Shown one piece after another: positions 1 through 6,555 of a stretch of 27,467 bases of DNA. Position 1 is the first letter of the stretch. Each line of letters starts with the position of its first letter. The notes under the pieces are model-generated. The model saw nothing but the letters and a program-made list of their open reading frames with translations. It made no database searches and was not told the DNA's origin. Origin of the DNA: a virus; IMG/VR virus record IMGVR_UViG_3300005518_000036, positions 1-27,467 of that record; one strand, 5' to 3'. The translations under genes were made by a program, and so were the position numbers.

Positions 1-63
1 CGCTACGACGTGATCGGCTTCATGCTCCGGGCCGCCGGAGGGACGGGGAACCTGCATGGCTGA
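1..63 (+). CDS. C-terminal end of upstream gene, probably portal protein (partial)
   Basis: The first reading frame is open from base 1 and ends with TGA at 61-63, giving the last 20 residues of a protein that starts outside the window. The tail is Gly-rich and shows no motif. It overlaps the scaffold start (ATG at 56) by eight bases, which is typical of co-translated phage genes. In T7-type genomes the gene directly before the scaffold is the portal (head-tail connector), so portal is the likely identity. That call rests only on gene order, not on sequence. Confidence 0.5.
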   Translation, partial: RYDVIGFMLRAAGGTGNLHG

Positions 64-880
64 CGAGACGGCAACCGCTGAGACTGCTGCTCCCCCCGCT
101 GCGCCCACCGGCAACGGGGACGCCCCCGACTGGCGTGGCACGCTGCCCGAGGACTTGCGCGCCGATCCCTCGCTCAAGGACTTCAAGGACGTGGGTGGGC
201 TCGCCAAGTCCTACGTGGAGACGAAGAAGCTCGTGGGGGCGCAGGGGATCAAGCCGCCTGCCGACGATGCCCCAGACGAGGAGTGGGGGGCGTACTACGG
301 CAAGCTCGGCCGCCCCGAGTCGCCGGAGAAGTACACCTTCAAGCCCCCCGCGCTGCCCGAGGGCATGGGCGAGGTGGACGCCGAGGGCCTCGACGGCTTC
401 CGCAAGCAGGCGCACGCGGTAGGGCTCACCGACCGGCAGGCGCAGGGCATCCTCGACTGGTACGGCACCTACCACGTGGCCGGCGTGGACAAGCTGACGC
501 AGCACACGGCCACCGAGCGCAAGGGCGCGGAGACGGCGCTCAAAGCCGAGTGGGGCGCGGCCTATCCCCGGAACATCTCCCTCGCCCGGCAGACGGTGCG
601 CGATCTGTTCGCGGATTCGCCCACGCTGGCCAGCGCGGTGGAGAACGCCGGCAACAATGCCGATCTGGTGCGTGGGCTCGTCAGGATCGGGGAGCGCATG
701 CTGGAGCACGGGGAGATCACCGGTAACGTGCCGGCGGGGGAGTCGGCCAGCGATCTGGACGCCAAGATCGAGAAGATGGCGGCCGATCCCAACGCGCAGA
801 ACTGGAAGCGCGAGACGCTGGACGAGTACGCCGCGCTGCTCCAGCGGCGAGAACGCTTGCGGGAACGGGAGCGCAAGTAG
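56..880 (+). CDS. Capsid assembly scaffolding protein (T7 gp9-like position)
   Basis: This 274-residue protein is predicted to act as the internal scaffold on which the procapsid shell assembles, and to leave before or during DNA packaging. It begins with a low-complexity Ala/Thr/Pro stretch (about 1-25). A 'DWRGTLPEDLRADPSLKDF' segment near residue 25 and 'GRPESPEKYTF' near residue 85 are typical of scaffold proteins in many podovirus-like genomes. The C-terminal part is helical and highly charged and ends in a basic Arg-rich tail (RRERLRERERK), as expected for a scaffold that contacts coat protein. A GGAGGG ribosome-binding site lies about 15 bases before the ATG. The gene sits directly before the major capsid gene. 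Assignment is from composition, these motifs and synteny; exact family is unverified. Confidence 0.8.
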   Translation: MADETATAETAAPPAAPTGNGDAPDWRGTLPEDLRADPSLKDFKDVGGLAKSYVETKKLVGAQGIKPPADDAPDEEWGAYYGKLGRPESPEKYTFKPPALPEGMGEVDAEGLDGFRKQAHAVGLTDRQAQGILDWYGTYHVAGVDKLTQHTATERKGAETALKAEWGAAYPRNISLARQTVRDLFADSPTLASAVENAGNNADLVRGLVRIGERMLEHGEITGNVPAGESASDLDAKIEKMAADPNAQNWKRETLDEYAALLQRRERLRERERK

Positions 881-886
881 TATAAG
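857..886 (+). promoter_or_regulatory. Candidate sigma70-type promoter for the capsid transcript
   Basis: TTGCGG at 857-862 and TATAAG at 881-886 are separated by 18 bases. The -10 box matches the consensus at five of six positions and the -35 box at three of six. TATAAG stands out in very GC-rich sequence and lies right at the scaffold stop codon. A start near 893 would produce a leader beginning just before the hairpins at 901-1036. In T7 the major capsid gene also has its own promoter. This is a motif reading only. Confidence 0.35.
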
Positions 887-900
887 CGTCGGTAGCACAC

Positions 901-1036
901 AACCGGATTACTCGCGCCCTGCGGGCCCGGTTGACGGCGTGGAATAGACACGCCGGGGGAACCCCCGACGACTCGGGGGAAGACGTGCCGGCATTGGGCC
1001 GAGTACACGTCGTAGCAGCGCACTTCGGCTGACTAC
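901..1036 (+). promoter_or_regulatory. Structured RNA leader upstream of the major capsid gene
   Basis: The 160-base gap between scaffold and capsid has no convincing gene and folds almost continuously. Helix I pairs 901-906 with 927-932, with an inner 916-919/923-926 stem. Helix II pairs CGGCGTG 935-941 with 949-955. In region III, CCCCC at 962-966 can pair with GGGGG at 955-959 or, as part of a 7-bp stem, with 973-979, so the two folds exclude each other. Helix IV pairs 982-987 with 1006-1011, with an inner 989-992/998-1001 stem. Helix V pairs 1012-1019 with 1028-1036, with one bulged A. The last helix ends just before the GGGGG that serves as ribosome-binding site for ATG 1053. Likely roles are transcript processing, mRNA stability or translational control of capsid. 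There is no U-run for a classical terminator. Confidence 0.5.
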
Positions 1037-1052
1037 GGGGGTGTACTCACTC

Positions 1053-1931
1053 ATGGCCGAAACGGTCGATGTCAGTTTCGTCAGAGGCTACTCGGCGGAG
1101 ATCATGCGCCGGTACGCCGCCACCGAGGACAAAGTACGGGACTCGGTGACCGTCAAGACGAACGTCGTGGGCAAGTCCTACGACTGGGAGCGCCTCGGCT
1201 CCTCGGACTTCGGCACCATCACCACGCGGCACCAGCCCGTCATCGTGCTGGCCCCGGTCCACTCCGTGCGCCGGGTGACCTTCACCGACTCGGGCGGCTC
1301 GATCCTCCTGGATCGCACCGACGAGCCCAAGATGCTCATCCAGCCCAAGAACGACTACGCGCGCAACCACGCGGAGGCGTTCAAGCGGCTCATCAACGAC
1401 ACCGTGATCGACGCCGCCGTGGCCTCGGCCACCGCCGTGGACGGCGCGGACGCCACCAGCAGCGTGGCCATCGGGTCGGGCCAGCAGATCGCGTCCGGCT
1501 CCGTGGGCCTCACCTTCGAGAAGGTCAACCAGGCCGCGCGCATCCTCAACACCAACAACGTGCCGCAGGAAAACCGCACCGCGCTGGTGTCCCCGCAGGC
1601 TGTCGAGGATCTGCTGGCCGAGGCGGAAGTCACCTCGCGCGACTACACCGACATGATGCGGCTCAAGAGCGGCACCATGGGCAGCGACACGTTCATGGGC
1701 TTCCGGTGGATCATGACCACGCAGCTCAACATCTCCTCCACCACCCGCACCTGCCTCTTCTACCACAAGGACGCCATCGGGCTGGCCATCCCGATGGAGC
1801 TGGAAGTCTTCATCGACCGCCGCGTGGATCTCGCCACGCACGCCTGGCAGGCCACGGCCATCTGCTCGGCTGGCGCCGTGCGGCTTCAAGAGGAAGGTGT
1901 CATCCAGTGTGACATCACGGAGGCCACGTAA
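1053..1931 (+). CDS. Major capsid protein (HK97-fold, podovirus type)
   Basis: This 292-residue protein is the predicted coat subunit of the icosahedral head. The pattern fits podovirus-type coat proteins: an N-terminal 'VSFVRGYSAEIMRRY' helix, an early beta segment (VKTNVVGKSYDWERLG), then an AFKRLINDTVIDAA helix. Further on come the A-domain phrase 'EKVNQAARILNTNNVP', 'ALVSPQAVEDLLAE' and the C-terminal 'LFYHKDAIGLAI ... IDRRVDLATHAWQATAICSAGAVRLQEEGV', which is the classical end of these coats. An in-frame GTG at 1041 would add four residues. ATG 1053 is preferred because a GGGGG ribosome-binding site sits about 11 bases before it. The gene follows scaffold and a structured leader, the expected place. 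Identity is strong; the exact Pfam coat family (possibly Phage_capsid_2) needs a profile search. Confidence 0.88.
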   Translation: MAETVDVSFVRGYSAEIMRRYAATEDKVRDSVTVKTNVVGKSYDWERLGSSDFGTITTRHQPVIVLAPVHSVRRVTFTDSGGSILLDRTDEPKMLIQPKNDYARNHAEAFKRLINDTVIDAAVASATAVDGADATSSVAIGSGQQIASGSVGLTFEKVNQAARILNTNNVPQENRTALVSPQAVEDLLAEAEVTSRDYTDMMRLKSGTMGSDTFMGFRWIMTTQLNISSTTRTCLFYHKDAIGLAIPMELEVFIDRRVDLATHAWQATAICSAGAVRLQEEGVIQCDITEAT

Positions 1932-2384
1932 ATGGCAGCCACGGCGGCGTACAGCGTCCAGTACACCCTCGTCAATGCCGGCCGCAAGGCCGACCCCGCG
2001 TTCTGGGGCGACGAGACGCGCAGCGACACCTACGAGGCCGCTGGCGGCGTGGGCCTCGTCATCCACATGTTCCCGCTGCATCCGGGCGAGATCCTCAAGG
2101 GCGGCCGCGTCTACTGGGACGCCCTCGGCTCCTCGACCGCCCTCACCGTGGGCACCACGGACAGCACGTCGCGGTTCATGACGAGCGCGCCCTCGGTGTC
2201 CACCAGCGCCAACGGCGTCGTCGGCGCGGCGGGCAGCCCCACGGGGCTGTTCAACGTGATCGACGGCATCAACTACGAGAACACCACCAGCGCCGACATC
2301 GACATCTGCGTCTGCTCGACGGACGCGGCGATCACCGGCACGATCCACTGCGTGGCGCAGATCAGCCGCCGCGCGAACAGCTAA
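1932..2384 (+). CDS. Small capsid-associated structural protein (candidate head decoration)
   Basis: This 150-residue protein starts directly after the capsid stop codon, with a GGAGG site at 1919-1923 inside the end of the capsid gene, so the two are co-translated. The sequence is Ser/Thr/Gly/Ala-rich with alternating hydrophobic residues, suggesting a beta-sandwich. No catalytic motif or membrane segment is seen. Its place directly after the coat gene, and before a strong hairpin, fits a decoration or cement protein made in large amounts. That function is inferred from position only. It could equally be a minor virion protein. I do not recognise the family. Confidence 0.6.
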   Translation: MAATAAYSVQYTLVNAGRKADPAFWGDETRSDTYEAAGGVGLVIHMFPLHPGEILKGGRVYWDALGSSTALTVGTTDSTSRFMTSAPSVSTSANGVVGAAGSPTGLFNVIDGINYENTTSADIDICVCSTDAAITGTIHCVAQISRRANS

Positions 2385-2393
2385 CCCCGAACC

Positions 2394-2447
2394 CCGGTGG
2401 GCACGGGGCGTGTCGAGGGCTCGCCAGCCTCGGCACGCCCCACCCGG
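2394..2447 (+). terminator. Strong hairpin after the capsid gene pair (terminator or processing site)
   Basis: Bases 2405-2418 pair with 2428-2441 in a 14-bp stem containing one G-U pair, closed by a 9-base loop. An outer CCGG/CCGG helix (2394-2397 with 2444-2447) extends it. It fills the 80-base gap between two structural genes. No U-tract follows, so it is not a textbook intrinsic terminator. T7 has its late terminator in the same place, just after the capsid gene, which supports a partial terminator or RNase processing site. Confidence 0.5.
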
Positions 2448-2464
2448 CGACGAGGCACTGAACG

Positions 2465-2851
2465 ATGGCGAATGTGGCGTGGAGTGAGCTCAACGTCCTC
2501 GTGGGCCACCGCAATACCCGCGTCTACAAGTGGGCGGCGGTGAACGGCGGCGACGAGTGCCAGGCCGTGCCCTGCGGCGGCTACAACGACAAGACGGTGT
2601 ACGGGTGGCGGCCCACCGGGAGCTCGTTCGGCGGCACCGTCACGGTGGCGGGCTCGCCCGATCCGAGCAAGGGGGCCTACACCGACACCACCGACACCTA
2701 CCAGACGCTCTCCGATCCCCAGGGGAACGCGATCAGCAAGACGGGGAATTTCGTGGAGGCCGTGCTGGAGCACGCCTACTGGATCAAGCCCGTGGCCGGC
2801 ACGGGCATCACGCTGACCGACTTCTACGTCGTGCTCGCGAGCAGCAAGTAA
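2465..2851 (+). CDS. Hypothetical virion protein, 128 residues
   Basis: This small protein has no recognised family. It begins 'MANVAWSELNVLVGHRNTRVYKW' and continues with short beta-type segments rich in Gly, Thr and Tyr, including a 'GWRPTGSSFGGTVTVAGSPDP' stretch and a C-terminal 'GTGITLTDFYVVLASSK'. No signal peptide or membrane helix is seen. A GAGG motif lies about 10 bases before the ATG. It is the first gene after the hairpin that follows the capsid block and leads a run of small late genes before the tail-tube genes. A minor structural or appendage protein is likely, by context only. Confidence 0.6.
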   Translation: MANVAWSELNVLVGHRNTRVYKWAAVNGGDECQAVPCGGYNDKTVYGWRPTGSSFGGTVTVAGSPDPSKGAYTDTTDTYQTLSDPQGNAISKTGNFVEAVLEHAYWIKPVAGTGITLTDFYVVLASSK

Positions 2852-2859
2852 GGAGCCCC

Positions 2860-3372
2860 ATGGTCACCAAGGCGACGGAGAAGGCGACGGAACCGACGAA
2901 GCCCAGCCAGTCGTGGGGCGAGCGGCACGACAACCTGATGCGGCTGCACAAGTGGGCCGAGATGATCCTCACGGCCACGGCGGACGTGGAGGGGATGATC
3001 CATCTCGAGCAGGACGCGGTGCGCCTGCGCGGGGAGATCCAGGCGGCCGGCGCCAAGATCGCCGCCGCGCAGGAGGCCACCACGAAGGCCGAGGCCACGC
3101 AGCGGCAGGCCGAGGCGCGGCTGGTGGAGACGGAGCAGCGCGTGACGGCCGCGATCACGAAGGTCAACGCGGCGCACGCCGAGGCCACCAGCAAGGCGGC
3201 GCAGGCCGATGCCGACGCCAAGACGAAGGGCGACGCCCTCCGCGCCGATCTGGCGGCCAAGCACGCCACGCTCGTGGGCGAGCAGCAGAAGGAGATCGCC
3301 GGGCTCGAGCGCACGAAGGCGCGGCTGGAGGCGGACATCAAGGCGCTGCGGGAGCGCGTGGGGGCGCTGTAG
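2860..3372 (+). CDS. Coiled-coil protein of the structural module
   Basis: This 170-residue protein starts at an ATG with a clear AAGGAG site (2850-2855), eight bases after the previous stop. The frame is open far upstream, but that part is a shadow of the preceding gene. The N-terminus (1-25) is Lys/Thr/Glu-rich and hydrophilic. From about residue 45 to the end the sequence is a nearly uninterrupted Ala/Glu/Lys/Gln-rich helix with heptad spacing, ending 'LEADIKALRERVGAL'. A long trimeric or dimeric coiled coil is expected, as in a fibre shaft or an assembly chaperone. No enzymatic motif is seen. Function within the virion is not determined. Confidence 0.65.
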   Translation: MVTKATEKATEPTKPSQSWGERHDNLMRLHKWAEMILTATADVEGMIHLEQDAVRLRGEIQAAGAKIAAAQEATTKAEATQRQAEARLVETEQRVTAAITKVNAAHAEATSKAAQADADAKTKGDALRADLAAKHATLVGEQQKEIAGLERTKARLEADIKALRERVGAL

Positions 3373-3611
3373 TGGCCACGCTGACGACCGCGCAGTTGGG
3401 CGAGATGCGCCGGGGCTCGGAAACCGAGCGATTCCCGCATAGCCATACCCGCGCGCAACTCAACGCCGCATTCCAGGCCGTCGAGGATCGCTTCCAGGTC
3501 GTGTCGGCCTCGTTCGGCACCGCCATCGAGACGGCCGCGCCCGGTGTGTTCAGCGGGAGCCAGAAGACGGCCATCGTGAAGTTCTGGGCGCGCCTGAAGC
3601 TGGGGATCTAG
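3372..3611 (+). CDS. Small hypothetical protein, 79 residues
   Basis: The GTG start shares one base with the previous stop (TAGTG), indicating translational coupling; the frame itself is open further upstream. The protein begins 'MATLTTAQLGEMRRGSETERF' and has a helical middle (AQLNAAFQAVEDRFQ) and a basic aromatic C-terminus (IVKFWARLKLGI). Its first half resembles the short linker or connector proteins found among fibre genes, but no family is recognised. It is soluble, with no signal or membrane segment. It belongs to the 2465-7179 run of late structural genes. Confidence 0.55.
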   Translation: MATLTTAQLGEMRRGSETERFPHSHTRAQLNAAFQAVEDRFQVVSASFGTAIETAAPGVFSGSQKTAIVKFWARLKLGI

Positions 3612-3614
3612 CCG

Positions 3615-4127
3615 GTGGCCACGCACATCGTCTCGTGCATGGGCGCCGGCACGGTGCCGGACGCCACGGGCTCGTGCTTCTTCAACACGTTCGATCAGAC
3701 GGCCACCAACGACGTGTTCAAGCATCTGGTGGCGCAGTTCATCGACCCCACGAGTACCGGCGAGCAGTTCGGCATCTACGGCACGTTCGAGGTGCCGCAG
3801 AACTACGTGGGGACGGCCGTCATCATCCCCCGGTGGACAAGCAGCGCCACCACCGGCAACGCGCGCTTCGAGTTCAGCTACCGGGCCATCGGGGGCGATG
3901 ACGCCGAGTCCCTGGATCAGACGACCTTCCAGGAGACGGTGATCGTGACGGACGCCGCCCCGTCCGCGGCCTTCGAGCGCAACACGCCAAGCATGGCGCT
4001 CACGTCAGGCAACCTCGCGGCGGGCGACACCGTGGAGTGGTACTTCACCCGCAAGGCTGATGGCAACGACACCATCGCGGCGGCGGTGACGCTGCACGAT
4101 CTGGGCTTTTCCTACGCGGACGCTTAG
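3615..4127 (+). CDS. Beta-rich structural/appendage protein
   Basis: This 170-residue protein uses a GTG start with GGGGA about nine bases upstream. It alternates short hydrophobic strands with Thr/Ser/Gly loops. Segments 'FEVPQNYVGTAVIIPRW', 'ARFEFSYRAIGGDDAESLDQ' and 'GDTVEWYFTRKADGNDTIAAAVTLHDLGFSY' form a pattern common in small beta-sandwich proteins of phage appendage clusters. No catalytic residues are evident. The next gene begins immediately at its stop codon (TAG followed directly by GTG). It is probably a virion surface or fibre-associated protein. This comes from composition and context, not a named family. Confidence 0.6.
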   Translation: MATHIVSCMGAGTVPDATGSCFFNTFDQTATNDVFKHLVAQFIDPTSTGEQFGIYGTFEVPQNYVGTAVIIPRWTSSATTGNARFEFSYRAIGGDDAESLDQTTFQETVIVTDAAPSAAFERNTPSMALTSGNLAAGDTVEWYFTRKADGNDTIAAAVTLHDLGFSYADA

Positions 4128-4910
4128 GTGGCCATCGACTTCGACGGGGCGGCGAGCAAGCTGGAGAACACGACGTACTCCATCACCACGTCGGGGATTC
4201 TCTCGCTCGTGTTCTGGAGCCTCGCGGATGGCGTGGGCGAGGCCAGCGAGGGCCGGATCATCACGCTCCCCGAGGGCGGCTCGTCGTTCCTCCGCCACCG
4301 GAACGCCACCGCCAACACGCTGGAGTTCCTCGCCGACTTCACGGGCGGCGGCTCGGCGGATGGCAACTTCAGGTTCACGGCCAACGATAACGTCTGGAAC
4401 AAGATCGGCTTCAGCTACAACGCCACGGCCACCACGAACGTGCCGGTGGTGGTGGTCAACGGCGTCACGGTGACGGTGACGGTGGTCACCACACCCGTGG
4501 GCACCAGCCCCACGTTCAGCGGCGGCTACTGCGTCGGCAATAACACCGCCGTTTCGCGCACCTGGGACGGGGCGATCCAGTACATGCAGGGCTTCAACGT
4601 CGCCCTGACGGTGGGCGAGATGATCCAGGCGTGTAACCGCCCGGGCTCCGTCAGCCGAGGCCGCACGCTGTTCCTGCGGATGCAGGACGCCACCGACGTG
4701 AAGGACTACTCCGGCAACGCGGGGCACGCGACGGCCACCACGCTGGGCACGCGCAACAGCGCGCCGAGTGCGCCGTTGTGGCCGGGGCGTGCCGGGTGGC
4801 AGGGGCAGAAGGCCGCCGGGGCCGCGACGGCCGCCGGCACGGTGTTCGCCTCCCGCGTGATCCAGAGCGCCCGGCGCAGCAGCCAGGGGCGCGTGCTGTC
4901 GGCGGCCTAG
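4128..4910 (+). CDS. LamG/concanavalin-like lectin-fold appendage protein
   Basis: This 260-residue protein starts with GTG directly after the previous stop. Residues 1-200 read like a laminin-G/concanavalin jelly-roll: 'IDFDGAASKLENTTYSITTSGILSLVFWS' at the start, 'NVWNKIGFSYNATATTNVPVVVVNGV' (the strand reporting displayed ligand area), 'WDGAIQYMQGFNVALTVGEM' and 'LFLRMQDATDVKDYSGNAGHATA'. These are the usual landmarks of LamG_3-type domains. The C-terminus (210-260) is a Gly/Ala/Arg-rich tail that may anchor it to another virion part. LamG folds bind glycans or proteins, so a receptor-binding or adhesive role is likely. Around 4456-4490 the DNA has a short GTGACG-type repeat encoding the Val/Thr run. 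Confidence 0.7.
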   Translation: MAIDFDGAASKLENTTYSITTSGILSLVFWSLADGVGEASEGRIITLPEGGSSFLRHRNATANTLEFLADFTGGGSADGNFRFTANDNVWNKIGFSYNATATTNVPVVVVNGVTVTVTVVTTPVGTSPTFSGGYCVGNNTAVSRTWDGAIQYMQGFNVALTVGEMIQACNRPGSVSRGRTLFLRMQDATDVKDYSGNAGHATATTLGTRNSAPSAPLWPGRAGWQGQKAAGAATAAGTVFASRVIQSARRSSQGRVLSAA

Positions 4911-4911
4911 C

Positions 4912-5922
4912 GTGCTGATCCCGATTGACGAGGTGGTGACGTTCGATGTGGTGACGCACCTCGCCTCGACGGGGGCCTCCACGAACGCCGACTCCTCCGG
5001 CACCTACGAGGTATACGAGGAGACGACGGACACCGCGATCCTCTCCGCGCAAGCCCTCGTGCTGCGCGCCGGGGCCACTGGCGTCTACCGAGGCACCTTC
5101 ACCGCGTCGGCCGCCAATGGCTTCGAGGCCGGCAAGTGGTACTCGGTCGTGGCCGCGTCCACGGTGAGCAGCGTCGCCGGCAAGGCGGTGGCGATGCACT
5201 TCCGGGTGGCCCCCGCGGAGAGCGTGGCCGGCGTGCCCGAGGTGGACGTGACGCACGCGGGCGGTGTGGCCGGCGCGATCCCGGCGGTCGCGGCGGGGGC
5301 GGTGGGCGGGCTGCCGGTGCTCGACGCGCGATTCAGGGTGTTGGCGCGGGACGGCGGCGCGCAGATTGCCATTGCTCAAACTGGCACGCTCTCCACGACG
5401 CAGGCGACCACCACCTTGACCGGCTACGGCGACGACCACTTCAACAATCGCTTTATGATCTGGTGGCCGGACGTGTCGGGAAACGGGGCCGCGATCATCA
5501 CTGACTACGACAGCGCGACTGGAATGCTCACGTGGTCGCCTGCCATCGCTGGCGCGCCCTCGAATGGAGACAGCGGATTCCTGTTCCCCGCCACCACCGG
5601 CCTCGCCGTGGGCGACCGCACGGGGAGCCTGAGCGGGAGCGTGGGCAGCCTCGGGGCCACGGCCAAGAGCGACGTGAACGCCGAAGTGCTCGACGTGCTG
5701 AACGTGGACACGTTCTCGCAGCCGGGCCAGACCACGCCGGCCGCCACCACGTCGATCCGCTTGATGCTCGCGTGGATTTATAAAGCATGGCGCAACAAGT
5801 CCACGCAGGATGCGACGGATTACAAACTCTACAATGACGACACGACTACGGTAGATCAGAAGGCCACCGTCTCTGACTCCGGCACAGTGTTCACCCGCGA
5901 CGAAGTGGGGACCGGGCCGTGA
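4912..5922 (+). CDS. Large beta-rich structural protein (tail/appendage)
   Basis: This 336-residue protein has a GTG start one base after the previous stop. The first 100 residues form an Ig-like module (a 'VVTFDVVTHLASTGASTNADSSGTYEVYE' opening, ending in 'AMHFRVAPAE'). Then comes a Gly/Ala/Val linker (about 105-140), a second beta module (about 155-230) and a C-terminal helix-plus-tail region. That last region includes 'RLMLAWIYKAWRNKSTQDA' and 'LYNDDTTTVDQKATVSDSGT', phrases that recur at the end of phage appendage proteins. No enzyme motif is visible. The last 67 bases overlap, on the opposite strand, the 3' end of the HNH endonuclease gene. A virion appendage or fibre component is likely. 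Confidence 0.65.
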   Translation: MLIPIDEVVTFDVVTHLASTGASTNADSSGTYEVYEETTDTAILSAQALVLRAGATGVYRGTFTASAANGFEAGKWYSVVAASTVSSVAGKAVAMHFRVAPAESVAGVPEVDVTHAGGVAGAIPAVAAGAVGGLPVLDARFRVLARDGGAQIAIAQTGTLSTTQATTTLTGYGDDHFNNRFMIWWPDVSGNGAAIITDYDSATGMLTWSPAIAGAPSNGDSGFLFPATTGLAVGDRTGSLSGSVGSLGATAKSDVNAEVLDVLNVDTFSQPGQTTPAATTSIRLMLAWIYKAWRNKSTQDATDYKLYNDDTTTVDQKATVSDSGTVFTRDEVGTGP

Positions 5923-6326
5923 CAGGTTCTCGCGCATCTCGAGGTCGCCCGCTGCGGCTTACGCCTAGGCACGAAGAAGCGGCCACACCGCTCGCACCGG
6001 ACAGGTTGCGGGTGCCACTTGGTGTGGTGCAGTCGCGCGTGTGCAGCGCGCGTCGTGAGTTCAAGGTTATCAAGACGATTGTCTGTCTTGATTCCATTCA
6101 AGTGATGCACAAGCTCGGCCTTGGTCAGCAAGCGTTTCATGCTTGTCGCCATGACCAGCCGGTGTTCGGTGATGTAGCCCTTCGCGTCACTCATCGGGTG
6201 CCAGGGTGCCCAGATGTAGACGTATCCATACGAGCCAATGTATCGACCGCCGCGCCAGGAATTGCCCGTTGCTCCAAAGCGCCCAGTCAGGTGCTTGCCG
6301 GTGTATCCCCTCTTTCCAGGTTCCAT
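5856..6326 (-). CDS. HNH homing-type endonuclease
   Basis: This 156-residue protein (ATG 6326; an in-frame GTG at 6353 would add nine residues) carries a clear HNH nuclease core. 'SWRGGRYIGSYGYVYIW' (23-39) and 'GYITEHRLVMA' (50-60) lead to 'LVHHLNGIKTDNRLDNLEL' (72-90), with His74-His75, Asn77, Asn83 and Asn87 in the expected places and His96/His100 after. Cys111, Cys114, Cys131 and Cys135 form a probable C-terminal zinc-binding module. Such genes are free-standing mobile nucleases that nick or cut target DNA and spread by repair. It is the only minus-strand gene inside the late plus-strand block. Its DNA is visibly richer in A and T than its neighbours, suggesting recent arrival. No good ribosome-binding site is seen. 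Confidence 0.88.
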   Translation of the reverse strand: MEPGKRGYTGKHLTGRFGATGNSWRGGRYIGSYGYVYIWAPWHPMSDAKGYITEHRLVMATSMKRLLTKAELVHHLNGIKTDNRLDNLELTTRAAHARLHHTKWHPQPVRCERCGRFFVPRRKPQRATSRCARTCHGPVPTSSRVNTVPESETVAF

Positions 6327-6382
6327 GGTTTGAATGGTAGCACCGGATGCCACTAGATTCGAGAGACAAACGCGCGTCCGCG

Positions 6383-6553
6383 ATGAACCCGGCCATGCCG
6401 TGGCGGGGCCTGTGGCCGCTCCCCGATGGCACGGTAGGCACGGGCGACCGCGCGATGGCCGACTTCATGTACTTCACCGCAGGCGGTGGGGGCACGCCTC
6501 CTGTCTCCGGTGCAAGCGATTACATTCCCACGTGGCGCCCAAGGAGGCGATAG
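6383..6553 (+). CDS. Small hypothetical protein, 56 residues
   Basis: This short plus-strand frame lies between the HNH insert and the next structural gene. From ATG 6383 it encodes 'MNPAMPWRGLWPLPDGTVGTG' and continues with 'ADFMYFTAGGGGTPPVSG'; an upstream in-frame ATG at 6347 lies within HNH-flanking sequence. The stop (6551-6553) sits within the ribosome-binding region of the following gene, and base composition returns to that of the late genes. Length and Gly/Pro/Trp content fit a short linker or peptide of the appendage cluster. No family is recognised and no strong ribosome-binding site is seen. It may be the surviving part of a longer gene disturbed by the HNH insertion. Confidence 0.45.
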   Translation: MNPAMPWRGLWPLPDGTVGTGDRAMADFMYFTAGGGGTPPVSGASDYIPTWRPRRR

Positions 6554-6555
6554 TC

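Noticed and set aside
901-1036. Possible hammerhead or HDV-like ribozyme, or a tRNA, in the capsid leader
   Set aside because: No CUGANGA/GAAA hammerhead core, no convincing double pseudoknot, and no GTTCGA-type T-loop. The helices are better described as an unclassified structured leader.
1047-2348. A 433-residue minus-strand frame opposite the capsid gene
   Set aside because: Antisense shadow of the capsid and following gene; Gly/Arg/Ala/Val/Asp repeats without domains.
4456-4490. Short GTGACG-like tandem repeat
   Set aside because: Only about three imperfect units, explained by a Val/Thr run in the LamG-like protein; not a functional repeat by itself.
4651-5937. A 428-residue minus-strand frame opposite the structural gene and part of the LamG-like gene
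   Set aside because: Low-complexity Arg/His/Gly-rich shadow; no start signal and no motif.
5923-6382. A group I intron carrying the HNH gene
   Set aside because: The nuclease is antisense to the neighbouring genes and no single gene is clearly interrupted; no intron core was recognised.
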